A stretch of 64,000 nt of DNA from Solibacillus sp. R5-41 (GCF_002736105.1 NZ_CP024123.1:798001-862000), one strand, 5' to 3'. Shown: positions 47,825-56,962, numbered from the stretch's first letter. The notes: a model not told the origin generated them from the letters alone. Translations and numbers: made by a program.

Positions 47825-49029
47825 AAACGGATAGGCGGAGATTGATAATCTTCGTCTATTTTTTTGTTTGAAAATTGTTCAATGCCCAAACGATACATTT
47901 GTGTAGCCTTTAAATCAAGCTCCAAAATAGGGTCGGAAACAGCAGCAACACGGCTGATGAGAGGTAAGGATAACGATTTTTTTATTGTTGAAATATAGCG
48001 CTGGCCATTCGCGCTCATGCCTAAAATGCGCAAATAAGAAGGCTCAGTATGCGAGTGTAATTGCTCTTTTGTTATACCTGTATAAATATGTGTAATCATT
48101 CGCTGTAAGCGGGCCCAAGTGTAACGCTTTGATTTAAGTGCATTCATAAATTCACTATAAGTGCCACTTTGGGCAGCATGTTTGATTAATGAGTTTTGCA
48201 AACCTTCCGCAACATCTGCATATTGGAGTAACTGTGCAGGTGTATGACGTAAAATTGCATATTTTACGAGCGGCCAAAAGTTTTCCCATGATGCAAATTG
48301 TTGATGATTTTGCTGCCATTGTACTAATTGCTGAAAGCTAGCAGTCGGAAGGAATTGCGAAATATCCTCTAATGAATCCCCGCTAAATAATGCTTTTCGA
48401 ATTCCTGTTGCACTTGCAATTTCTTTATGAACATCAATGGAATCATGATAGCCCGCAGCAATTCTTTGGATTGTTGTAGGTACCATCGGGCTGTTTATTT
48501 GTTGGATTGCCTCCACATAGTGAAGGCCCAAAATATTGTTCGGTTGCGCTAAATCGATGTATGAATTGGGATGTTGTTGTTTAAGCTGTTCATAAGCGAA
48601 AAACAGCGCTTGTGGATAGCTTTTACCAAGTTGAATATGCTCTTTAATTGTGTGGTTGTACTGTGTCCGATTGTTTTCAATTAAATGATAGCTATTTAAA
48701 AAGGGCTCGATGCTGCCTTGTTCACTTCCAAATGCCAATGTGGTGCATTGAATCGCATGAAGTAATTTTACAGCACCAGCAGCAAACTGATTCGCCTGTG
48801 CTGTACTAAAAATATATGGGAGCTCAATAACAACATCAACACCACTCGCCAATGCCATTTTTGTGCGATGCCACTTGTCAACGAGTGCTGGCTCTCCACG
48901 TTGAAGAAATTGTCCGCTCATTACTGCGACAGCCACATCTGAATTTGTTGTACGCTTTGCTTCTTGTACATGATGTAAATGTCCATTGTGAAAAGGGTTG
49001 TACTCTACGACAATTCCGACGGCTTGCAT
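47821..49029 (-). CDS. tmcAL: tRNA(Met) cytidine acetate ligase TmcAL (YlbM)
   Basis: ATP-dependent enzyme making N4-acetylcytidine at the wobble position of elongator tRNA-Met, 402 residues. The nucleotidyltransferase motif VVEYNPFHNGHLHHV lies at residues 7-21, GQFLQRGEPA near 40 and SGVDVVIELP near 66. The start ATG 49029 has AAGGAGG 6 nt upstream; ATG 49035 overlaps this site. Convergent with ddcP, as in B. subtilis. Confidence 0.93.
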   Translation of the reverse strand: MQAVGIVVEYNPFHNGHLHHVQEAKRTTNSDVAVAVMSGQFLQRGEPALVDKWHRTKMALASGVDVVIELPYIFSTAQANQFAAGAVKLLHAIQCTTLAFGSEQGSIEPFLNSYHLIENNRTQYNHTIKEHIQLGKSYPQALFFAYEQLKQQHPNSYIDLAQPNNILGLHYVEAIQQINSPMVPTTIQRIAAGYHDSIDVHKEIASATGIRKALFSGDSLEDISQFLPTASFQQLVQWQQNHQQFASWENFWPLVKYAILRHTPAQLLQYADVAEGLQNSLIKHAAQSGTYSEFMNALKSKRYTWARLQRMITHIYTGITKEQLHSHTEPSYLRILGMSANGQRYISTIKKSLSLPLISRVAAVSDPILELDLKATQMYRLGIEQFSNKKIDEDYQSPPIRF

Positions 49030-49161
49030 AAACATCCTCCTTACGATAAAATAAGTTGTTATTAATACAAATAATCATCCAAAAGGGTGATTGCTTTTTT
49101 TCAAATTTATACAATTCATATTGATTATAAGCGTGAATTGAATGAGTGACAAGAAATTATC

Positions 49162-49190
49162 TTGACATCTATTTTTGTTCACTATATAAT
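49162..49190 (+). promoter_or_regulatory. Promoter of ylbN-rpmF
   Basis: -35 TTGACA (49162-49167), 17-bp spacer, -10 TATAAT (49185-49190): a perfect sigma-A consensus, the strongest promoter seen in the window, fitting a ribosomal protein operon. Confidence 0.85.
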
Positions 49191-49219
49191 CAACAGTGTT
49201 GTCTCGAGGTGATTAACGA

Positions 49220-49753
49220 ATGAAATGGTCAATTCATCAATTATCTAAGTATCGTAAAGAGGGAATGCCACTTGATACAAATGTACAATTGGATAACCTA
49301 GAAATCCGAAACTCAGATATTCGTAACGTTTCACCCGTTCATGTAAAAGGGCTATGTACTTTTGGTGCATCGCAAATGACTTGTCAACTAACGATTAGCG
49401 CTACATTGACGCTTCCATGTGCGCGCACGTGGGAAGATGTTGAATATCCCGTGAATATTGAAACAGTTGAAATTTTCAGCTGGGTTGATAAGGAACAACG
49501 CGGGGATGTTTTTAGCGATATTCATTTTATAGATGGAGACGTTATTGACATGAAGCCAGTTCTTGAAGAATTAATTCTTCTTGAAGTACCGATGCAAGTA
49601 TTCAAAGAGAATACCGAAGGACAAGTGCAAAGTGGTAAAAACTGGTCCTATTCAACGGATGAAGAAGTAGAGTTAGCGAAAAAAGTTGACGAACCAAAAT
49701 TGGATCCAAGACTGGCTGCTTTAGCTAAGTATTTTGATCAAACAGATAAATAG
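49220..49753 (+). CDS. ylbN: YceD/DUF177 family protein YlbN
   Basis: A 177-residue acidic protein. It has the C-P-C type segment LTLPCARTWEDVEYPV and ends KLDPRLAALAKYFDQTDK, both typical of DUF177 proteins encoded before rpmF. In E. coli and chloroplasts the family supports 23S rRNA accumulation. It forms a two-gene operon with rpmF. Confidence 0.92.
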   Translation: MKWSIHQLSKYRKEGMPLDTNVQLDNLEIRNSDIRNVSPVHVKGLCTFGASQMTCQLTISATLTLPCARTWEDVEYPVNIETVEIFSWVDKEQRGDVFSDIHFIDGDVIDMKPVLEELILLEVPMQVFKENTEGQVQSGKNWSYSTDEEVELAKKVDEPKLDPRLAALAKYFDQTDK

Positions 49754-49777
49754 ATAATCTGTAAGGAGGTGCCATCA

Positions 49778-49951
49778 ATGGCTGTACCATTTAGAAGAAC
49801 TTCTAAAACTGCAAAAAGAAAGCGTCGTACGCATTTCAAATTATCATTACCTGGTATGGTAGCTTGCCCAAACTGTGGAGAAGCTAAATTATCTCACCAT
49901 GTTTGCAAAGCTTGCGGACAATACAAGGGTAAAGAAGTAGTAGCGAAATAA
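49778..49951 (+). CDS. rpmF: 50S ribosomal protein L32
   Basis: A 57-residue ribosomal protein beginning [17 protein letters not shown]. Zinc-binding cysteine pairs CPNC and CKAC show this is the zinc-containing form. The start is fixed by TAAGGAGGTG; upstream in-frame codons precede that site. Preceded by ylbN, the near-universal bacterial pair. Confidence 0.97.
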   Translation: MAVPFRRTSKTAKRKRRTHFKLSLPGMVACPNCGEAKLSHHVCKACGQYKGKEVVAK

Positions 49952-49970
49952 TTCAGTATTTACGCTATAT

Positions 49971-50012
49971 AAAGGCTAGATGAGAGACCATGGCTCTCGT
50001 CTAGTCTTTTTT
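49971..50012 (+). terminator. Terminator of ylbN-rpmF
   Basis: GGCTAGATGAGAG / CTCTCGTCTAGTC stem with two G-T-type mismatches, followed by six T. Confidence 0.85.
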
Positions 50013-50196
50013 CTCGTTGTATTATGCTCATTCAAAACCAAATTAATTAATGCATTGTCAAAATAAAAAGTCTACATTACTATAATATTATGTGGGTTTT
50101 CTTGGTAGATAGGAATTATTTTATTTCAGGGGAAGCTGCATAGGGGAAAATAGGGATTCAATTTTGATGACAAATGATAATAAGGGGGATGGGGAA

Positions 50197-50961
50197 ATGG
50201 ATTATTTAATTGAAAATAAAGATGGAATTTTAACATTTACAATAAATCGTGAAGAAAAGCGTAACGCAATTAATTATGCCGTTATGGATGGGTTAAAGGA
50301 AGTCATTACATACATTAAAGAACACCAAAATGTTCGTTTTTTAGTTATAACAGGGGCTGGTGAGAAGTCGTTTTGCTCGGGGGGCGATTTATCAGAGTTC
50401 CACTCGCTTGAAACGGAAGAGCAAGCTTTTGGTATGTTGAGTAAAATGGGGAATATTTTATATGATCTAGCCACATTACCAGTACCGACAATCGCGCTTA
50501 TTAATGGTACTGCGGTTGGCGGTGGCTGTGAGATTGCAACGGCATGTGATTTCCGAATTATGGCGTCACATGCAAAGGCTGGATTTATTCAAGGGTCGTT
50601 AGCGATTACTTCTGGATGGGGTGGGGGAACTTATTTATTTGAACGCGGGCTAAGGCATGACCGTGCGCTAAAAATGCTCGTGGATGCTAAAGCATATGAT
50701 GCCCAAACGTTATATGAAATTGGTTGGGCAATGCGCGTCTATATTGAAGGGACAAAGGAACAAGCGCTTGCTGATTTTATTGAACATATGGCAAAAATTC
50801 ACCCTTCAGTACACCAAGCGTATAAAGAAATTGAACTTCGAAAATGGCGTGAACGTAATATGTATGAACGCGTTATGGAAGAGATTCATTTGTGCGCGAA
50901 ATTATGGGAATCCGAAGCGCATCATGAAGCGGTAAATAACTTCTTAAATAAATCCAAATAA
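50197..50961 (+). CDS. Enoyl-CoA hydratase/isomerase family protein
   Basis: Crotonase-fold protein of 254 residues. Oxyanion-hole motifs SFCSGGDLSEF and GTAVGGGCEIATACDFR are clear. The catalytic-loop region reads ITSGWGGGTYL, without the double Glu pattern of classical enoyl-CoA hydratase. That makes a decarboxylase or isomerase role possible. The start ATG 50197 has a G-rich site; TTG 50164 and ATG 50167 lie ahead of it. Co-oriented acyl-CoA carboxylase genes follow 700 bp later, suggesting a shared acyl-CoA or branched-chain degradation pathway (compare the yng cluster of B. subtilis). Confidence 0.85.
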   Translation: MDYLIENKDGILTFTINREEKRNAINYAVMDGLKEVITYIKEHQNVRFLVITGAGEKSFCSGGDLSEFHSLETEEQAFGMLSKMGNILYDLATLPVPTIALINGTAVGGGCEIATACDFRIMASHAKAGFIQGSLAITSGWGGGTYLFERGLRHDRALKMLVDAKAYDAQTLYEIGWAMRVYIEGTKEQALADFIEHMAKIHPSVHQAYKEIELRKWRERNMYERVMEEIHLCAKLWESEAHHEAVNNFLNKSK

Positions 50962-50970
50962 AAATGATGG

Positions 50971-51009
50971 AACGTCTCTTAATTTATAACCAAATTAAGA
51001 GGCGTTTTT
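50971..51009 (+). terminator. Terminator of the crotonase-family gene
   Basis: AACGTCTCTTAATTT / AAATTAAGAGGCGTT stem with one mismatch, a 6-nt loop and T5. Confidence 0.85.
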
Positions 51010-51022
51010 CTCTCGCTTTTTA

Positions 51023-51050
51023 TTCTATTTCAACCATCCTCGCATATAGT
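51023..51050 (+). promoter_or_regulatory. Possible sigma-E promoter of the gerR-like gene
   Basis: -10 CATATAGT (51043-51050) fits the sporulation sigma-E pattern CATAnnnT. A -35-like TTCTATT (51023-51029) lies 13 bp upstream (5 of 7 positions of the consensus). B. subtilis ylbO/gerR is a sigma-E gene. Confidence 0.4.
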
Positions 51051-51075
51051 AGTAAAAAATGTGAGGTGGTTTAAC

Positions 51076-51459
51076 ATGGAACAAAAGAGAAGAAAAGATC
51101 AATGGACAGCTATGGATGACGAAAAATTAGCGGAAATTGTCATTCAGGCGGTGCAAAATGGCCGAACGCAGCTAGAAGCATTTGAGCAAGCGGCGCGTGA
51201 ATTAAATCGAACGAAGCAAGCTTGTGGGTTTCGATGGAATAAAACTTTAAGATTACAGTACGGGCAAGTATTAAATAGTGTTCGTAAGCGCCCGAAACAA
51301 TTGATGCGCAGTCATTTAAAACTAGCGTTATCCAGTTTTGAGGAATTAACGGAAGCTTATAATGAGCTGGAAATTAAACATACCGAGTTACAATCTGAAT
51401 ATGAAAAAGTATTAAAGTGGGTACAGCAAGGTGTTAATTTAGTTGGAGATAAGAAATGA
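51076..51459 (+). CDS. gerR: RsfA-family sporulation regulator, GerR/YlbO-like
   Basis: A 127-residue putative transcription factor. The N-terminal Myb/SANT-like domain (1-65) has QWTAMDDEKLAEIVIQAVQNG and the Trp pattern CGFRWNK. A basic stretch KRPKQLMR and a C-terminal coiled coil (85-120) follow. In B. subtilis GerR adjusts the sigma-E regulon in the mother cell. This version is shorter than GerR (about 190), lacking a C-terminal part. Synteny (rpmF then panE) supports the call. Start ATG 51076 with GAGGTGG. Confidence 0.78.
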   Translation: MEQKRRKDQWTAMDDEKLAEIVIQAVQNGRTQLEAFEQAARELNRTKQACGFRWNKTLRLQYGQVLNSVRKRPKQLMRSHLKLALSSFEELTEAYNELEIKHTELQSEYEKVLKWVQQGVNLVGDKK

Positions 51460-51691
51460 AAATTACGTGAATGCTGATTTTAGTAGAAAATAACTTATTT
51501 TTCGAGAAAATAGACGAAATTATTTGAATTTAAATTTAATGGTAGCTTACAATAGAAGTAGAAGCATAGTGTTTTCTTTGTAAATAACAAAGTATCACTT
51601 GCTTATCTACATAAGTAGGGGCATCATCTTGTGTTATTCAAAGAGAGAGATGTCATTCTAAGGAAAATATCTACTAAGGGGGCATTTTAAA

Positions 51692-51904
51692 ATGGCAGAA
51701 GTTAAAGCACAAATGGCGGGAACAGTTTTTGAGGTAAGTGTTAAAGAAGGGGACGGCGTAACGAAGGGGCAAACATTAATTATTTTGGAATCAATGAAAA
51801 TGGAAATTCCGCATGATGCTGAAGGGGACGGAACAGTAACGAAAATTCGCGTCGTTGAAGGCGATTTTGTTGAAGAAAATGATGTACTTGTGGAACTAGC
51901 ATAA
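51692..51904 (+). CDS. Biotin/lipoyl-carrier protein (YngHB-like)
   Basis: A 70-residue single-domain carrier. The modification motif ESMKMEIP places the biotinyl (or lipoyl) Lys near residue 35, and the beginning VKAQMAGTVFEVSVKEGD is typical. It is the same size as BLAP/YngHB. The carboxyltransferase follows 19 bp later, so it should carry the carboxyl group for that enzyme. Ribosome site AAGGGGGC. Confidence 0.9.
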   Translation: MAEVKAQMAGTVFEVSVKEGDGVTKGQTLIILESMKMEIPHDAEGDGTVTKIRVVEGDFVEENDVLVELA

Positions 51905-51923
51905 ATGCAAAGGGGAGAAATAC

Positions 51924-53462
51924 GTGACGCAGCAAACGTACAATACACATTTACAGCAGAAAATTGATTCAATCTATGCGGGTGGACATTCGAAATATCA
52001 TGACAAATTGAAAGAAACAAATAAATTATTTGTTCGTGATCGATTAAAGCTTTTATTTGACGATGGTAAATATGAAGAAGATGGTAGATTTGCAAACTGT
52101 GAGGCAGGCGATTTACCAGCGGATGGTGTTGTGACGGCTATTGGACAAATTGATGGTCAAACGGTTTGTGTAATGGCGAATGATTCGACGATAAAAGCTG
52201 GTTCATGGGGTTCTAGAACTGTTGAGAAAATTATCCGTATTCAAGAAAAGGCTGAAAAACTTCAAGTACCGATTCTTTATTTAGTCGATTCGGCGGGGGC
52301 ACGTATTACAGATCAACTCGAAATGTTTCCGGGAAGGCGAGGGGCGGGGCGGATTTTCCATAATCAAGTTCGCATGAGTGGCGTAGTCCCGCAAATTTGT
52401 ATTTTATTTGGCCCTTCAGCAGCCGGTGGCGCTTATATTCCAGCATTTTGCGATATTGTTATTATGGTAGAAGGCAATGCATCGATGTACTTAGGTTCCC
52501 CTCGAATGGCGGAGAAAGTGATTGGTGAAAAGGTAACGCTAGAAGAAATGGGTGGCGCGCGTATGCACTGCACAGTAAGCGGCTGTGGAGATGTTCTTGC
52601 TGATAATGAAGAACAAGCGATTGAAGAGGCACGCCGGTACATTGGGTACTTTCCAGCGAACTTTTCAGAATATCCGCCACTTGTTGAAATGAAGCCGCCA
52701 AAAAGTGGGGAAGCATTGGAAGAAATCATTCCTGAAAATCAAAATGCACCGTTTGATATGTATGATTGCATCGATCGATTAATTGATGAAAATAGTTTTT
52801 TTGAAATAAAGAAGCTATTCGCACCGGAGTTAATTACAGGGCTTGCGCGCATAGATGGTCAAGTAGTTGGTATTATTGCGAATCAACCGAAAATAAAAGG
52901 TGGCGTGTTGTTTATTGATTCTGCTGATAAGGCAGCGAAGTTTATTACATTATGTGATGCATTTTCAATCCCGCTATTATTTTTAGCGGATGTCCCTGGT
53001 TTTATGATTGGGACGAAGGTTGAGCGCGGAGGTATTATCCGTCATGGTGCAAAATTTATTTCCGCTATGAGTTCGGCTACTGTACCAAAAATTTCTGTCA
53101 TTGTCCGTAAAGCATACGGAGCGGGCTTATATGCGATGTGTGGTCCGGCATTTGAACCGGATGTGGTCATAGCTCTTCCTACAGCGCAAATTGCTGTCAT
53201 GGGACCTGAGGCGGCTGTAAATGCTGTTTACTCAAATAAAATTGAAGCGATTGAAGATCCGAAAGAACGCATGCAATTTGTGAAGCAAAAAATAGCAGAA
53301 TATAAAGAAGAAATTGATTTGTATAAGCTGGCATCAGAAATGGTTATTGATGAAATTATTGCACCAAATCAACTTCGAGAAACATTGATTCAACGTTTTA
53401 ATTACTATAATTCAAAGCAAATGACTCTTCCATATCGAAAACATCCAGTCTATCCAGTATAA
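51924..53462 (+). CDS. Acyl-CoA carboxylase carboxyltransferase subunit (YngE/PccB-like)
   Basis: Biotin-dependent carboxyltransferase beta subunit, 512 residues, with two crotonase-like halves. The motifs RITDQLEMFPGRRGAGRIF, FGPSAAGGAYIPAF and the C-terminal RKAYGAGLYAMCG mark the acyl-CoA/propionyl-CoA/methylcrotonyl-CoA class. It starts with GTG 51924 after GGGGAGA. No biotin carboxylase subunit is encoded nearby, so it must borrow one from elsewhere. Substrate uncertain (propionyl-, methylcrotonyl- or glutaconyl-CoA). Confidence 0.9.
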   Translation: MTQQTYNTHLQQKIDSIYAGGHSKYHDKLKETNKLFVRDRLKLLFDDGKYEEDGRFANCEAGDLPADGVVTAIGQIDGQTVCVMANDSTIKAGSWGSRTVEKIIRIQEKAEKLQVPILYLVDSAGARITDQLEMFPGRRGAGRIFHNQVRMSGVVPQICILFGPSAAGGAYIPAFCDIVIMVEGNASMYLGSPRMAEKVIGEKVTLEEMGGARMHCTVSGCGDVLADNEEQAIEEARRYIGYFPANFSEYPPLVEMKPPKSGEALEEIIPENQNAPFDMYDCIDRLIDENSFFEIKKLFAPELITGLARIDGQVVGIIANQPKIKGGVLFIDSADKAAKFITLCDAFSIPLLFLADVPGFMIGTKVERGGIIRHGAKFISAMSSATVPKISVIVRKAYGAGLYAMCGPAFEPDVVIALPTAQIAVMGPEAAVNAVYSNKIEAIEDPKERMQFVKQKIAEYKEEIDLYKLASEMVIDEIIAPNQLRETLIQRFNYYNSKQMTLPYRKHPVYPV

Positions 53463-53530
53463 TATTGTTAGCTGAAGGTCTGTCTTGGAGGCAGACCTTT
53501 TTAATTCGAGCGAATATGGGGGGATCCTGT

Positions 53531-54427
53531 ATGAAAATTGAAATTATTGGTGCTGGTGCAGTAGGTTTGTTAGTGGCGAGCTTTTTGGCGGAAAAGCAGG
53601 CGAGTGTCAAATTGATTACACGAACAGAGCAACAAGCCGTGCAACTAAAAGTAAATAACTTAATGCGAACAAATTGTGATGGGACGACATCTGTTTTCCC
53701 GATTGATGCAGCAGCTAGTTTAAGTGGTGATGCCGATATAATAGTCATTGCGGTAAAATACGGTCAATTACAGGATGTTTTTAAACAGTTGCAAACAGTG
53801 AAGCCGACCACACCTATTTTATTTTTGCAAAATGGCTTAGCGCATTATGACGAAGCTCTTCGGTTGCCGTTTCATCAAATTGCTTTTTGCTCGGTTCAAT
53901 TTGGTGCGCAAAAAATAAATGAATATCATGTTGCGCATAAAGGGATTGGTCCGATGAAAATAGCTGTTGCTAAGGGAGAAAAAATTTTCTTTTCCCACTT
54001 GGGAGCCTATTCATCCGAGCGTTTTCTAATCGTGTTTGAAGGAGATGCGGAAGCGATGTTGCTAGAAAAAGCGTGGTTAAATTGTTTTATAAATCCTTTA
54101 ACAGCTATTTTACAAGTTCCAAATGGGCAACTGATTCAACGAATAGATGCTTTTCAACTGTTAAAAAAATTATATAATGAAATGATAATGGCTTTTCCGC
54201 AATTTGCAGAAAACTTCCATTTTGAACAAGTGGTCGCGCTTTGCGAACGAACGGCCGAAAATACATCTTCTATGCTGGCGGATGTATTAGCAGGTAGGGA
54301 AACGGAAATTGAAACGATTGTCGGAGCAATTATTAAAAAGGCGCATATTGATAATAAGCAATTACCGATTTTGCAAACGCTTTATTTGCTTGTAAAAGCG
54401 TTAGAGGAGAGTGGTGAAAGAATGTGA
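53531..54427 (+). CDS. panE: 2-Dehydropantoate 2-reductase
   Basis: NADPH-dependent ketopantoate reductase of pantothenate synthesis, 298 residues. NADP-binding GAGAVG (7-12), FLQNG, and the catalytic Lys region WLNCFINPLTAIL. Start ATG 53531 with GGGGGGAT; the open frame upstream has no ribosome site. B. subtilis YlbQ (PanE) lies at the same position. It shares 4 bp with the following gene (ATGTGA). With coaD, this makes two CoA-pathway genes in the window. Confidence 0.88.
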   Translation: MKIEIIGAGAVGLLVASFLAEKQASVKLITRTEQQAVQLKVNNLMRTNCDGTTSVFPIDAAASLSGDADIIVIAVKYGQLQDVFKQLQTVKPTTPILFLQNGLAHYDEALRLPFHQIAFCSVQFGAQKINEYHVAHKGIGPMKIAVAKGEKIFFSHLGAYSSERFLIVFEGDAEAMLLEKAWLNCFINPLTAILQVPNGQLIQRIDAFQLLKKLYNEMIMAFPQFAENFHFEQVVALCERTAENTSSMLADVLAGRETEIETIVGAIIKKAHIDNKQLPILQTLYLLVKALEESGERM

Positions 54428-54819
54428 TACATTTTTTGCAATACATAATAGCAACAATCATTTTATGTCCACTTCTTGCATTTCTTATCGTATTTGTAAG
54501 TTGTCGAAAAATGAGAATGGAACAACATAAGGTGATTGGTTTAGCGGCGGATGTCACGACAATTATATTGTTTTTTTCTGTCCCAGTTGCCATTCAAGCG
54601 CTATGGGAGTTATCGTTATTTATCCCGATATACTTACTGGCGCTATCGATTGCCGTTATTTTTACATATATTGATTGGAAAAAGAAAAAAGAAATACAAG
54701 TGATGCTATTGTTAAAGAAAATTTGGCGTGCCTATTTTTTATTATTAGGAACGAGTTATTTCTTTGTCTGGGTCATTGGTTTAGTGCACTCAGTTACGAT
54801 ATACATGGTAGTTATATAA
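54424..54819 (+). CDS. DUF3397 family membrane protein
   Basis: A 131-residue protein with four predicted helices (about 6-26, 40-60, 65-82, 100-125), likely DUF3397. The GTG start overlaps the panE stop (ATGTGA), so translation is coupled. The function is unknown; its location between panE and bshC is common in Bacillales. Confidence 0.72.
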   Translation: MIHFLQYIIATIILCPLLAFLIVFVSCRKMRMEQHKVIGLAADVTTIILFFSVPVAIQALWELSLFIPIYLLALSIAVIFTYIDWKKKKEIQVMLLLKKIWRAYFLLLGTSYFFVWVIGLVHSVTIYMVVI

Positions 54820-54960
54820 ACATTGAAGTTTGAATAAGCATTTTCTTTCCACTACACGGGTAGAACGTATAGAATAAAGATGGCAGCATAAAATGAAAAA
54901 ACGAAATTGAAATTATATAATAATATGCAATCGAGTAGAGGGAAGTAGAGGAGATTTACA

Positions 54961-56577
54961 ATGAAGCTGGAACAAATACAATCCCCAGTGAATACGAAAT
55001 TAGTAACGGATTATTGGTCTGAAAATGCGGATATCCATTCGTTTTTTGAATACAAATACAACGAACAATCTTTTATTGATCGGGCAAATTATTTGCAAAA
55101 TAATATATATCGTTCAAAAGAGCTCACGGAAATTATTCGTAGCTTTATGGAAAAGTACGGAGTTCATGAAAAAACAAACAAACATCTTCTAGAGCTTGAA
55201 CACGGTGCAATGGTAATCGTAGGAGGGCAACAGTCAGGGCTTTTAACGGGTCCGCTTTATTCGATTCATAAAGCGATTTCTGTTATTTTATTGGCACAAG
55301 AGCAACGTGAAAAGCTAAACGAACCAGTCGTTCCAATGTTTTGGATTGCTGGTGAGGATCATGACATTGAAGAAATTAATCATACGTATACAATTTTGGA
55401 TGCGGAAGTTAAAAAGCGTGGGTATAGCGAACGCTCGAAGCTTAAAACGATGGCATCAACGACAAAATTAAATCCAGAAGCAATCGAACAATTTGTTAAA
55501 ACTGTGTTTCAAGATTTTGGTGAAACGGAATACACGGAGCAATTAATGGCAGTTGTTTTAGCTCATGCAAAAAGTAGTGATACGTTTACAGATTTCTTTA
55601 CTGTATTAATGAATGATTTATTTAAAAATCACGGGTTACTATTATTAGATGCTACTTATGCGCCTTTCCGAAAATACGAGCAACGCTATTTTAAAGAGCT
55701 CATTGAAAACAATGAAAAAATTGCAGCGCAAGTAGTCGAGCAAGAAAAGAAATTAGCGCAAGCAGGTTATTCAATGCCGATAGGTGCAACTGAAAATAAT
55801 GCGAACCTCTTTTTCGTAAAAGAGGGGGAACGTTTTTTACTAGAACGAAAAAATGGGCATTTTAGTAATGCACTTGCACAGGTGAAGCTGACTGAAGTGC
55901 AGCTACTGCATCTGGCGGAGGATTGTCCTGAAGTGTTAAGTAATAATGTTGTCACGCGTCCATTAATGCAGGAAATGGCGATTCCGGTATTAGCATTTGT
56001 TGGTGGACCGGGTGAATTGGCGTATTGGGCAACATTAAAGCCTGCGTTCACAACATTACAATTACAAATGCCTATTTTTGCGCCTCGTTTGAATTTGACA
56101 ATCGTGACGAGACAAGTGCAACAAATTCTTGAACAGCAACAATTGACTGTGGCACAGGTCTTCGCTGGGCAAGCAGAAGAGAAGTTGTTGCAATTTATTG
56201 CTGAAATACAAGATCAAGAAGCACAGCAGCTGATTGGGCGAATGAATGAACAGTTAATGGGGCAATATGAAGCGTTGTCTGAGTACTTACAAGATAAAAA
56301 TTATCATGTTGAAAAGTTGCTTGAAAAAAATAAGGCGTATCATGATCGACAATTCCGCTATTTGCAAGCGAAAATTTCGGAGCAAGTATTGCAAAAGCAT
56401 GACGCAGTAATTCGCCAATATAAAACGTTGCTATTGGAACTTTTTCCTAATGGTAGTTATCAAGAGCGTATTTATAATCCGTATCAATATATCAATGCAT
56501 ATGGTTTATCGTTTGTTGATGATTTACTTCAGTTGCCGATGAATCTGTCAGAACAACATCAAATCATATCAATTTAA
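54961..56577 (+). CDS. bshC: Putative cysteine ligase BshC (bacillithiol synthesis)
   Basis: Last enzyme of bacillithiol synthesis, 538 residues, the usual length. VGGQQSGLLTGPLYSIHKAIS, FWIAGEDHDIEEINH and IPVLAFVGGPGELAYWA are clear family motifs. A coiled-coil region is inserted near 430-480. Ribosome site GAGGAGA. B. subtilis yllA at the same place upstream of mraZ. Its stop codon is the first triplet of repeat R7. Confidence 0.95.
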   Translation: MKLEQIQSPVNTKLVTDYWSENADIHSFFEYKYNEQSFIDRANYLQNNIYRSKELTEIIRSFMEKYGVHEKTNKHLLELEHGAMVIVGGQQSGLLTGPLYSIHKAISVILLAQEQREKLNEPVVPMFWIAGEDHDIEEINHTYTILDAEVKKRGYSERSKLKTMASTTKLNPEAIEQFVKTVFQDFGETEYTEQLMAVVLAHAKSSDTFTDFFTVLMNDLFKNHGLLLLDATYAPFRKYEQRYFKELIENNEKIAAQVVEQEKKLAQAGYSMPIGATENNANLFFVKEGERFLLERKNGHFSNALAQVKLTEVQLLHLAEDCPEVLSNNVVTRPLMQEMAIPVLAFVGGPGELAYWATLKPAFTTLQLQMPIFAPRLNLTIVTRQVQQILEQQQLTVAQVFAGQAEEKLLQFIAEIQDQEAQQLIGRMNEQLMGQYEALSEYLQDKNYHVEKLLEKNKAYHDRQFRYLQAKISEQVLQKHDAVIRQYKTLLLELFPNGSYQERIYNPYQYINAYGLSFVDDLLQLPMNLSEQHQIISI

Positions 56578-56784
56578 CTTTTTCAGTGGAAGTTTCTAAA
56601 CTCTACTAGACGATGAATTGAATGTGGTTTTTAAGTTACTATTTAGCGAGTTTTAAAAAAATGCTGAAATAGTGAAAAGCAAACTAAGAACGCTATATCC
56701 TGTGGCAACGCCTGAATTGACCAACATCGTGTTGGTCCAAATCCCCGGCCGATTCTGGACGTAATTATGCCTAGGTATAATTGA
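56575..56784 (+). repeat. Modular hairpin repeat, copy R7
   Basis: Starts at the bshC stop (TAACTTTTTCAGTGG), with a diverged module A. Module B has AAGAACGC, GCAACGCCTGAATTG and the hairpin CCAACATCGTGTTGG. Module C is reduced to CCGGCCGATTCTGGAC (as in R5). Module D is GTAATTATGCC...GGTATAATTGAT. TTTTAAGTTACTATTT at 56632 is also shared with R1. Confidence 0.72.
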
Positions 56785-56791
56785 TTGCGAG

Positions 56792-56825
56792 AGAGTTATC
56801 TTTTAACAAAGATAACTCTTTTTTT
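56792..56825 (+). terminator. Terminator upstream of the dcw cluster
   Basis: AGAGTTATCTTT / AAAGATAACTCT perfect 12-bp stem with a 4-nt loop and T7. It isolates mraZ from bshC/R7. Confidence 0.92.
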
Positions 56826-56908
56826 ACAACTTTTTACACAGAACATATGTATGAGAATATGCCTATTTTCGTAATTTGCAATATACTGCGCTTTAAGTAC
56901 TGAAAATG

Positions 56909-56952
56909 GTGGAGGAAAGTGGGGGGATGTGGTACATTATTTAGTAAAGTGG
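56909..56952 (+). promoter_or_regulatory. mraZ: MraZ operator: GTGG motifs at exact 10-bp spacing
   Basis: GTGG occurs at 56909, 56919, 56929 and 56949, all separated by 10 bp or a multiple of it. MraZ proteins in E. coli and mollicutes bind repeated TGGG-type boxes with this period upstream of mraZ. The last box overlaps the mraZ ribosome site. This is consistent with autoregulation of the cluster. Confidence 0.65.
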
Positions 56953-56962
56953 GGTGAGTAGC

